NCBI GenBank assembly: GCA_964638155.1
Contig: CAZWYI010000044.1
Location: forward strand, 1 to 12,700
Origin: CAYZTD01 sp964638155
Lineage (GTDB): Archaea > Thermoplasmatota > E2 > DHVEG-1
Direction: 5' to 3'
Length of the DNA stretch: 12,700 bases
Positions within the stretch are counted from its first letter, which is position 1; each line of letters begins with the position of its first letter. Position numbers and translations under genes: made by a program. Shown one piece after another: positions 6,760 through 12,700 of the stretch. The notes beneath the pieces are model-generated. The model searched no databases. It was not told where the DNA came from and saw nothing but the letters and a program-made list of their open reading frames with translations.

Positions 6760-7410
6760 ATGAAGCTAGCTGAAGGATCAAAATCATGGCTTCTTAGTTC
6801 TTCTATATCTGGAGTTATTCTATTAATCCTATCAATAATTCTATTGACATATACTGTTTCCTATGTTTTATTTCTTGTAAGTATCTTTTTATTTTTGCTT
6901 ACAATTTTTTTCTTGGTTTTTTTTAGAGACCCAGATAGAAAAATAGGATCAGACATTGTATCACCCGCAGATGGAAAAATAAGAAAAGTTTCTGAAATAA
7001 AAGACAAAGATGTAGGAGACTCAATTTTAATTTCTATTTTTATGAATGTAAATAATGTTCATGTAAACCGTATGCCCTTTGATGGAAAAGTAGTAAAAAT
7101 CACACATAAAAAAGGTTCTCACATACCTGCTTTTAAAAAAGAATCTGAAAGAAACGAAAGAACAATTATTCTTTTTGATTCAAAAATAGGTAGATACAAA
7201 CTAGTTTTAATAGCAGGTACTCTTGCAAGAAGAATTGTATCATATATTAAAAAGGATGATGTAATAAAAAAAGGAAATAGAATAAGCATTATCAGACTTG
7301 GATCACGTGTAGATATCTTTTTACCTAAGAAAAGTATTAAAAAAACATTTGTAAAATATAAAGATAAAATAAAAGCTGGAGAGGATACAATTGCAAAAAT
7401 CAATGATTAG
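6760..7410 (+). CDS. asd: Archaetidylserine decarboxylase (phosphatidylserine decarboxylase family)
   Basis: This 216-residue protein belongs to the short phosphatidylserine decarboxylase family found in archaea and some bacteria. It converts archaetidylserine to archaetidylethanolamine at the membrane. Two N-terminal helices (about 14-30 and 32-55) precede the catalytic domain, which opens with FRDPDRKIGSDIVSPADGKI (55-74). The substrate-site block IFMNVNNVHVNRMPFDGKV is at 93-111. The self-cleavage site is LGS (180-182), so Ser182 should become the pyruvoyl group and split the protein into a large beta and a small alpha chain. The gene starts 1 nt after the archaeosortase stop and its 3' end overlaps the synthase gene. 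No clear Shine-Dalgarno is seen, suggesting coupling to the upstream gene. Pathway neighbours make the archaetidyl substrate likely. Confidence 0.92.
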   Translation: MKLAEGSKSWLLSSSISGVILLILSIILLTYTVSYVLFLVSIFLFLLTIFFLVFFRDPDRKIGSDIVSPADGKIRKVSEIKDKDVGDSILISIFMNVNNVHVNRMPFDGKVVKITHKKGSHIPAFKKESERNERTIILFDSKIGRYKLVLIAGTLARRIVSYIKKDDVIKKGNRISIIRLGSRVDIFLPKKSIKKTFVKYKDKIKAGEDTIAKIND

Positions 7411-8089
7411 ACTTCTATCAGTTGCAGATTTTATATCACTAACTAACGCTACCTTTGGGTTTTTTTCAATACTTGTACTTTTTTTTGGAATAATTGATGA
7501 TATTAATCTAAAAATTCATATATCTTTTAGTTTTATCTTATTAGGCCTCTTAGCTGATGGACTGGATGGAATTGTTGCAAGAAAAATAGGTAAAAGTGGT
7601 CTTGGAGAGTATCTTGAAGCAATGGCGGATATGACAACTCTAGTGATTGCCCCTTCAGTTTTTGTATATTTTAGCTATGTAAATTTTGTTTCTTTAACTA
7701 TTTATAGAAATATCTATCTTTTATTTGCCCTGTTTTTGTTTGTATTTTTTGGTTTTGTACGTCTTGCATCTTTTAACATATTAAAAGAAAAAAGATTATT
7801 TATTGGTCTTCCTGCCTCTGCAAGTACTATAATCATACTAATTTTAGCATACATAAAAGTTGATTTTATATTGATTTTACCAGCTGTTATAATAATTGGT
7901 GCTGCTATGGCTTCAACACTTGAATTTTTAAAACCAGATAAATATGTTAATGGTGCAGCAATGGTTCTTATCTTGTTATCTATCTTTTTTGGAAACAATT
8001 ATTACAATATTTTCCCTATTTTACTTCTTATAGCCATTTTTATTTACTCTATTGGTGGACCAATTTTTCAAAAATTTTCAACAAAATAA
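7403..8089 (+). CDS. pssA: Archaetidylserine synthase (CDP-alcohol phosphatidyltransferase)
   Basis: This CDP-alcohol phosphatidyltransferase has about six helices and is expected to join L-serine to CDP-archaeol, making the substrate of the adjacent decarboxylase. Numbered from ATG 7403 (228 aa), the active-site motif reads D52-GL-D55-G56-IV-A59-R60, then G68-EYL-E72-AMA-D76. The third metal-site aspartate of the usual D-x2-D-G-x2-A-R...G-x3-D-x3-D motif is thus glutamate. The start is ambiguous. A TTG at 7391 has GAGG 6 nt upstream, while the ATG at 7403 begins the natural-looking MIRLLSVADFISLTNA. Both overlap the end of the decarboxylase gene. Family certain; serine as the alcohol is inferred from the neighbour. 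Confidence 0.87.
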   Translation: MIRLLSVADFISLTNATFGFFSILVLFFGIIDDINLKIHISFSFILLGLLADGLDGIVARKIGKSGLGEYLEAMADMTTLVIAPSVFVYFSYVNFVSLTIYRNIYLLFALFLFVFFGFVRLASFNILKEKRLFIGLPASASTIIILILAYIKVDFILILPAVIIIGAAMASTLEFLKPDKYVNGAAMVLILLSIFFGNNYYNIFPILLLIAIFIYSIGGPIFQKFSTK

Positions 8090-8134
8090 CAACGAAAAGG
8101 TTTCTAAACAAAAAAAACATTACATGTTGCTGTT

Positions 8135-8695
8135 ATGGACGATATTCCAAAAATTGGTATCACCGGTATGCCCGGTGTTGGAAAGACTAGTACACTTAGA
8201 AAAATCATAAATTCTCTAGAAGACCACGGTTATGTAGTTGGAGGAATAATCACAGAACCAGTTTTAAAAAAGAAAAAACGGGTTGGCTTTTATGTAAAAA
8301 ACTGGACAACAGATGAAAAAGAAGTTTTTGCTCATGTTGATTTTGAACATAGAGATAGCGTTGGAGATTATGGTGTTGACATTGAAGCCCTTGAAAAAAT
8401 TTCTATTCCAGCAATTGAAAAAGCAATAACCGATGAAAATGTAAACATAATAATCATAGATGAAATAGGTAAAATGGAGATGCTTTCTGAGAAATTCTGT
8501 GATATAGTAATAGAAGCTCTTGATTCAGATAAACCTATAATTGTTACGCTTCATAAAAAATCACGTACCCCTCTACTTCAAGATGTACGTAGAAGAGACG
8601 ATATTCGTATTCTTGAAGTGACACCTGTTAATAGAAATCTTTTACCTTATAAGATTGAAAAAATTATGGAAGATAAACTACCGCCTCTCTTTTAA
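8135..8695 (+). CDS. THEP1-type nucleoside-triphosphatase
   Basis: This is a 186-residue P-loop NTPase of the THEP1/NTPase_1 family, which hydrolyses ATP and GTP slowly in vitro and has no firmly known cellular role. Walker A is GMPGVGKT (11-18), followed by the family's VGGIITEPV segment (35-43). Walker B is IIIIDEIGKMEM (105-116), with Asp109 and Glu110. The length matches archaeal family members (about 175-190 aa). The ATG at 8135 has no Shine-Dalgarno. A weak TATA-like TTTCTAAAC at 8101-8109, preceded by purines, sits at a distance that would suit a leaderless transcript. The trm1 start lies 2 nt after its stop, so the two are probably cotranscribed. Confidence 0.9.
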   Translation: MDDIPKIGITGMPGVGKTSTLRKIINSLEDHGYVVGGIITEPVLKKKKRVGFYVKNWTTDEKEVFAHVDFEHRDSVGDYGVDIEALEKISIPAIEKAITDENVNIIIIDEIGKMEMLSEKFCDIVIEALDSDKPIIVTLHKKSRTPLLQDVRRRDDIRILEVTPVNRNLLPYKIEKIMEDKLPPLF

Positions 8696-8697
8696 AC

Positions 8698-9810
8698 ATG
8701 AAAAAACAAAATTTTTTACAAAAAATTTCTGAAGGTTCTACTGATATTTTTGTTTATAAAAATAAAGAAAAAACAAAGGGACCAGGTGCAAAAAAAGGAT
8801 GTATTCCTTTTTATAACCCTGCTATGGAATTAAACAGAGACCTATCTATTGTTTTTGTTCAATGGTTGGTAAATAATAGCAAACAATCTTTAAAGATTTT
8901 AGATGGTCTATCTTCTTCTGGATTACGTGGTGTTCGAATTTCTAATGAAATAAATGGAAAGTTCAAGGTTTTTTTAAATGATTGGTCTACAAATGCATTT
9001 AACCTAATTAAAAAAAATATTGAAGAAAACAATCTTAAGAATGCTTATCCACTTAATACTAATCTAAATAATATTCTTTCAAGTGATAAATTTGATTACA
9101 TAGATATTGATCCATTTGGAAGCCCTGTTTATTTTTTTGATTCAGCAGTTAGAAGTATAAAACATAATGGTGTGATTTCTTTTAGCGCAACTGATACTGC
9201 AACTCTATGTGGTGTATATAAAAAAGTATGTAAGAGAAGGTATGATGCTATTTCCTTTCATGGAACTTCAATGAAGGAAATTGGTTTAAGGATTTTAATT
9301 GGTGCATTAGCAAGAGCTTGCGCAAGACATGATAAAGGTATTCTTCCTTTAATTTCCTATGTGACTGACCACTATTTTAGATCTTATATTAGAATCTATG
9401 ATAATGTAAATAGTGCAAATGATACTATTTTAAAAGTAAAAACAATCAAAAAAGGTGAAAAAATAGCTTTTGAAAAAACAAAAGAGGATACAGGGCCCTT
9501 ATGGGCAGGTAAGACACAGTCTAAAAATATTTTTAAAGATTTTAGATCTATTATTTCAGAAAAAAAACTTGGGAAAAAAGTTGATATTCTAAAATTAATT
9601 GATTTACTTGAAGAAGAAGCTGATATGCCAATGTTTTATTTTACAACTGATAGTATTGCTTCTTTTCTTAAATGTTCACCACCTAAAAAAGCTGATTTGT
9701 TCAAATTTTTAGAAAAAAAAGGACATAAAGTGTGTAGCACTCATTTTGAATCTACTAGTTTTAAAACAAATGCTTCTATTGAAGTAATTGAAAAAATGTT
9801 TAAAGAGTAG
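8698..9810 (+). CDS. trm1: tRNA (guanine(26)-N2)-dimethyltransferase
   Basis: Trm1 uses S-adenosylmethionine to form N2,N2-dimethylguanosine at tRNA position 26. The 370-residue protein shows the family order: substrate/SAM-domain entry FYNPAMELNRD (38-48), SAM motif I DGLSSSGLRG (69-78), catalytic DPFGSP (138-143), SATDTATLCG (163-172), then in the C-terminal domain GPLWAG (256-261) and HFESTSFKTNAS (349-360). Length is normal for archaeal Trm1. The stretch before GPLWAG contains no cysteines, so the metal-binding Cys cluster seen in some Trm1 proteins is absent there. It starts 2 nt after the THEP1 stop with no Shine-Dalgarno, so translation likely depends on coupling. Confident call. Confidence 0.95.
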   Translation: MKKQNFLQKISEGSTDIFVYKNKEKTKGPGAKKGCIPFYNPAMELNRDLSIVFVQWLVNNSKQSLKILDGLSSSGLRGVRISNEINGKFKVFLNDWSTNAFNLIKKNIEENNLKNAYPLNTNLNNILSSDKFDYIDIDPFGSPVYFFDSAVRSIKHNGVISFSATDTATLCGVYKKVCKRRYDAISFHGTSMKEIGLRILIGALARACARHDKGILPLISYVTDHYFRSYIRIYDNVNSANDTILKVKTIKKGEKIAFEKTKEDTGPLWAGKTQSKNIFKDFRSIISEKKLGKKVDILKLIDLLEEEADMPMFYFTTDSIASFLKCSPPKKADLFKFLEKKGHKVCSTHFESTSFKTNASIEVIEKMFKE

Positions 9811-9828
9811 TTTATATTACTTTTTTGT

Positions 9829-10497
9829 ATGAGTAAAACAAAAGTTGGAGTTCTTGCTAGTGGCGGAGGCACTGATTTACAAAGTATTATTGATGCATCT
9901 GAAAAAGATATGATTAATGCTGAAGTAGCAGTTGTTATATGTGACAAATACGATGCTTTTTGTTTAAAAAGAGCAGAAAAACACAAGGTTTCTTCATATT
10001 TTGTTGATACTAAAGATAAAACAAAAAAAGAAATTGATAATGAAATTGATAGAGTGCTTAAAGAACAAAACGTGGACCTTGTCGTTGGTGCTGGTTTTAT
10101 GAGGATACTTACTCCTAAATTTGTTAAAAAATGGTATGGTAAATCAATTAATATTCACCCCGCGCTTTTGCCTTCTTTTAAAGGAGCAGATGGTCAGGGT
10201 GATGCATTCAAATATGGTGTTAAAATTTCTGGGTGTACAACGCACTTTATGGATGAAAAAATGGATCACGGCCCAATAATAATTCAAGCTGCTGTAAAAG
10301 TTATGCCTGATGATAATAGAGATAGCCTTGCTAAACGTATCCTAAAGGTTGAACATCAAATTCTTCCTCGTACTGTTGATCTATTTTCTAAAGGAGAACT
10401 TAAAATAGTTGGAAGAAAAGTTGAAATTAATAATAGTGATAGCTGGCTTAATAAATACAATCCAATTCCTAATGTTTTGTATTCTGAGGGATATTAA
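9829..10497 (+). CDS. purN: Phosphoribosylglycinamide formyltransferase (GAR transformylase)
   Basis: PurN transfers a formyl group from 10-formyltetrahydrofolate to glycinamide ribonucleotide, step three of purine synthesis. The 222-residue protein has the N-terminal nucleotide-binding loop LASGGGTDLQSI (9-20). The catalytic Asn108 and His110 are in INIHPALLPSFKGADGQGDA (107-126), and catalytic Asp146 is in MDHGPIII. The N-terminal loop deviates slightly from the common GSGSNLQ. The last 25 residues extend beyond the usual core. It follows trm1 by 18 nt without a Shine-Dalgarno. It and the folC gene downstream both act in or on folate chemistry, which suggests a folate rather than purely methanopterin one-carbon supply for this enzyme, though that is inference. 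Confidence 0.92.
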   Translation: MSKTKVGVLASGGGTDLQSIIDASEKDMINAEVAVVICDKYDAFCLKRAEKHKVSSYFVDTKDKTKKEIDNEIDRVLKEQNVDLVVGAGFMRILTPKFVKKWYGKSINIHPALLPSFKGADGQGDAFKYGVKISGCTTHFMDEKMDHGPIIIQAAVKVMPDDNRDSLAKRILKVEHQILPRTVDLFSKGELKIVGRKVEINNSDSWLNKYNPIPNVLYSEGY

Positions 10498-10526
10498 ATT
10501 TTGATAATCTATTTTAAGGGTAGGGT

Positions 10527-10572
10527 TATAGTAATATAATACTTAGTATCATGTTACTATAAATTTACTATA
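10527..10572. repeat. Three copies of an 8-nt element (TATAGTAA / TTACTATA)
   Basis: TATAGTAA at 10527-10534 is followed by its exact complement-inverted copies TTACTATA at 10554-10561 and 10565-10572. The first two can form a stem-loop with a small inner palindrome (ATAC/GTAT, 10539-10549). It lies in the 160-nt gap between purN and folC, which otherwise holds a weaker GGATTA/TAATCC pair (10574-10579 and 10599-10604) and no gene. It could be a regulator-binding site or a transcript-end structure. In AT-rich DNA such short matches also arise by chance. Confidence 0.4.
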
Positions 10573-10625
10573 GGGATTAATACAAATCTGTGGACTAATA
10601 ATCCTAATATTTTAAATGTCAAAAA

Positions 10626-10633
10626 CTTAAATA
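10626..10633 (+). promoter_or_regulatory. Leaderless-type TATA box for folC
   Basis: CTTAAATA, preceded by an A-rich stretch that can serve as a BRE, is centred about 28 nt before the folC ATG at 10658. That distance puts the transcription start at or next to the start codon, the usual arrangement of a leaderless archaeal mRNA. No Shine-Dalgarno is present between it and the ATG, which agrees. Confidence 0.5.
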
Positions 10634-10657
10634 ACCATCTCTATTTAATTAAAAATA

Positions 10658-11953
10658 ATGACCTACGAAGATTTCACAAACTGGCTTGATAATTTTCACA
10701 AGTTCGGCGTCAAATTAGATCTATCTAGAATAAATCATATTTGTAAAGAGTTAAAAAACCCACAGAATGATTATAAAATTGTCCATGTAGGCGGAACAAA
10801 CGGAAAAGGATCTGTTTGTAAGTTTCTAGGATCAATTCTAAAAGAAAGTGGTTATAAAACAGGCATTTACACATCTCCACATTTAGAACGCTTCTCAGAA
10901 AGAATTACAATTAATAACAAGGAAATTTCAGAAAAAGACCTTGTAAAAATTTTTAAAAAAATAAAACCAATAATAGATGAAATGCAAAAAAAGGATATTT
11001 ATCCAACATATTTTGAGATAGTTACAGCAATTGCATTTCTTTATTTTAAAATAAAGAAGGTAGATATAGCAGTAATTGAAGTAGGACTTGGTGGACGATT
11101 TGATGCAACTAATATTGTAAAACCTATTCTGTCAGTAATTTGTAATGTATCAATGGAACATCAAGATAGACTCGGCGATACAATAGAAAAAATTAGTTTT
11201 GAAAAAGCAGGTATAATTAAAGAAAACAATCCAGTTATTACTTCCGCAAAAAAAAAATCTTTAAAGGTTATTAAAAAAATATCACAAGAAAAAAATTCAA
11301 AATTATATGAGATAAATAATTCAAATTGGAAAAGAACTTATAACAATTCAAAAAGCCAAATTTTTACAATTAATTTTTTAGATAAAAATATTGATTTAAA
11401 AACAAAAATTCTTGGATATTTTCAAGGTGAAAACATAGCTCTTGCAACTGCAAGCACAATAATTTTACAAAAAAAAGGTTTCAAAATTAATAAAAAATCA
11501 ATTGAAAAAGGAATTTTTAATACAACTAACCCAGGTAGAATAGAAATAGTAAGCTCTAGACCACTTATTCTCCTTGATGGCGCACATAATGTTGAAGGTA
11601 TAAAAAAACTTAAGAATTCTCTAGAACATGATTTCAAATTTAACAGATTAATTTTAGTAATTGGAATATTAGAGGATAAAAACTATATTGAAATGCTTGA
11701 AAATATTGTTTCAATATGCGATATAGTAGTTACTACTAAATCATCTAATAAAAGAGCATGCAGCCCATATACATTGAAAAAAGAAGTAGAATATATTGAT
11801 TATAAAAAATCTGTAGTTCCTTTTGAAACAATTGATAAAGCAGTTTTATTTACCAAAGGTGAAGCTGGGATTAATGATATGATTTGTATATGTGGATCAT
11901 TGTTTACTGTTGGAGAGGCAAGATCTTTTCTAAAGGAATTAATTTTATTTTAG
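10658..11953 (+). CDS. folC: Folylpolyglutamate synthase / dihydrofolate synthase
   Basis: This Mur-ligase-family enzyme uses ATP to join glutamate to dihydropteroate or to folates. The 431-residue protein shows the P-loop VHVGGTNGKGSV (42-53) and the folate-site segment YTSPHLERFSERITIN (71-86). EVGLGGRFDATN is at 141-152, the metal-site His and following SMEHQDRLGDTI at 165-176, and FEKAGIIK (181-188) carries the carbamylated-lysine region. The C-terminal domain has NPGRIEIV (291-298) and LLDGAHN (305-311). It has its own promoter and no Shine-Dalgarno. FolC is patchy in archaea because many use methanopterin, so it hints at a folate-using lineage. Whether it has one or both activities cannot be read from sequence. 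Confidence 0.93.
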   Translation: MTYEDFTNWLDNFHKFGVKLDLSRINHICKELKNPQNDYKIVHVGGTNGKGSVCKFLGSILKESGYKTGIYTSPHLERFSERITINNKEISEKDLVKIFKKIKPIIDEMQKKDIYPTYFEIVTAIAFLYFKIKKVDIAVIEVGLGGRFDATNIVKPILSVICNVSMEHQDRLGDTIEKISFEKAGIIKENNPVITSAKKKSLKVIKKISQEKNSKLYEINNSNWKRTYNNSKSQIFTINFLDKNIDLKTKILGYFQGENIALATASTIILQKKGFKINKKSIEKGIFNTTNPGRIEIVSSRPLILLDGAHNVEGIKKLKNSLEHDFKFNRLILVIGILEDKNYIEMLENIVSICDIVVTTKSSNKRACSPYTLKKEVEYIDYKKSVVPFETIDKAVLFTKGEAGINDMICICGSLFTVGEARSFLKELILF

Positions 11954-11960
11954 ATGGTAA

Positions 11961-11969
11961 TTTATATAA
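11961..11969 (+). promoter_or_regulatory. Leaderless-type TATA box for the membrane protein gene
   Basis: TTTATATAA is a near-ideal archaeal TATA box. Its centre is about 29 nt before the ATG at 11994, so transcription should start at or within a few nt of the start codon. It lies 8 nt after the folC stop, and no Shine-Dalgarno is found before the ATG, so the downstream gene looks independently transcribed. Confidence 0.6.
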
Positions 11970-11993
11970 AGGATAGAATTATTTTATAGTTTA

Positions 11994-12700
11994 ATGGCTT
12001 TCCAAAAAAACATTAAAGATATATTTCATATGATAATAAAGGATAGAAAAATAATATTTTTAATTATCTCATCATTATTAATTACATTGTCAACTTTTGC
12101 TTACTATAACTTATCACATTATTATGATTCATTTTATACATCCTTGATTGTTGGGATATCTTATAGTTTCTCATGGGTGATAGTTGCTTGGATTATAACT
12201 GATAGATCAATTCTTAGAAAAATCTATCCATATATAGCAGTTTTTTTCTTACTATTTTTAGATAAAATATATTGGAATATTTTTTATTATCTCTATCCAC
12301 CTATATCATTTGAAAAATTATCAACACTCAGTGATTTTTCATTTCTAGATGAATATCAAATAACATATGATTATGCATACTATTTTTTTATTTTTGTTAA
12401 ATTTATAGTTTTCTTTTTTGTTTTTCTTATTTTTTGGTATCTGTCAAAACCTCGTGATTTCAAAGATAAACTTTTGTTTTTAAAAAAGAAAAAAATGGCA
12501 TATGTTATATTTGCTTCTTTCTTTATGTCAATGACCCTATTTCTTTCAAGGTTGATAACTACTATTTTTGGAAATGATTTTATTTATTCACTTTCTAAGG
12601 ATTTTATGTCACGTAGTTTATATTATTTTTCGGTAAATGCTATTCCTGTGGAGTACGAATATTATTTCGCTTATTTATCTCTTTCATATTTTCAACTCCA
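11994..12700 (+). CDS. Polytopic membrane protein of unknown function, 3' end beyond window
   Basis: An open frame of 235 codons runs from the ATG at 11994 to the window edge with no stop. I do not recognise the family. A short basic, amphipathic N-terminus is followed by at least five hydrophobic segments, at about residues 20-38, 50-68, 79-101, 127-150 and 168-191, with another probable one near the cut. A Lys-rich cytosolic-type loop (about 151-167) lies between segments 4 and 5. The protein is very rich in Phe, Tyr and Ile, and no catalytic motif stands out. The gene is supported by its long uninterrupted frame, the hydrophobic periodicity and a well-placed TATA box. It is truncated only by the window, not by mutation. 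Confidence 0.75.
   Translation, partial: MAFQKNIKDIFHMIIKDRKIIFLIISSLLITLSTFAYYNLSHYYDSFYTSLIVGISYSFSWVIVAWIITDRSILRKIYPYIAVFFLLFLDKIYWNIFYYLYPPISFEKLSTLSDFSFLDEYQITYDYAYYFFIFVKFIVFFFVFLIFWYLSKPRDFKDKLLFLKKKKMAYVIFASFFMSMTLFLSRLITTIFGNDFIYSLSKDFMSRSLYYFSVNAIPVEYEYYFAYLSLSYFQL

Noticed and set aside
9811..9818. TATA-like TTTATATT ahead of purN
   Set aside because: It ends only 10 nt before the ATG, too close to direct a start at or before that codon, and the 18-nt gap to trm1 favours cotranscription.
10498..10657. tRNA or other structured RNA gene in the purN-folC gap
   Set aside because: There is no T-loop consensus, acceptor-stem pairing or GC-rich core; only short AT-rich inverted repeats are seen.

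Overview
This is an AT-rich window with every supported gene on the + strand, and it is almost certainly archaeal. The evidence is an Mbh-type antiporter/NuoH operon, an archaeosortase beside archaeal-type phospholipid headgroup genes, an archaeal Trm1, and at least two genes whose ATG sits about 28-30 nt after a TATA box with no room for a leader. Archaeosortase A, PurN and FolC together suggest a euryarchaeal lineage (Methanobacteriota/Halobacteriota/Thermoplasmatota in the broad sense). The proteins are lysine-rich rather than acidic, so a salt-in haloarchaeon is unlikely. I cannot name the species.

Region 1 (about 54-5764) is a compact ten-gene operon for the membrane arm of a group 4 membrane-bound hydrogenase (Mbh)-like respiratory complex. 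It holds MrpE, MrpF, MrpG, a DUF4040 MbhD protein, MbhE, MrpB, MrpC, the MrpD-type ion channel (MbhH), MbhI and the NuoH-like subunit MbhM. The genes touch or overlap, and nearly all carry a strong Shine-Dalgarno. A hairpin plus T-run follows the last gene. The order follows Pyrococcus mbhA to mbhI, then jumps to mbhM. The hydrophilic catalytic subunits (NuoB/C/D/I-like MbhJ, K, L, N) are not in this window.

Region 2 (5790-8089) is a tight cassette: archaeosortase A (Cys/Arg/His catalytic set visible), archaetidylserine decarboxylase (LGS pyruvoyl site) and a CDP-alcohol phosphatidyltransferase (archaetidylserine synthase). In Haloferax volcanii the homologues of these three are functionally linked in C-terminal lipid anchoring of secreted proteins. 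Here they are packed as an apparent single transcription unit.

Region 3 (8135-10497) carries housekeeping genes: a THEP1-type NTPase, the tRNA G26 dimethyltransferase Trm1 and the purine-synthesis formyltransferase PurN. The gaps are 2-45 nt, with little Shine-Dalgarno use.

Region 4 (10498-12700) starts with a 160-nt intergenic stretch containing three copies of an 8-nt element. It continues with folC (folylpolyglutamate/dihydrofolate synthase) behind a leaderless-type promoter. It ends with the first 235 codons of an unrecognised polytopic membrane protein, also with a well-placed TATA box, cut off by the window edge. No RNA genes, insertion sequences or CRISPR arrays were seen.
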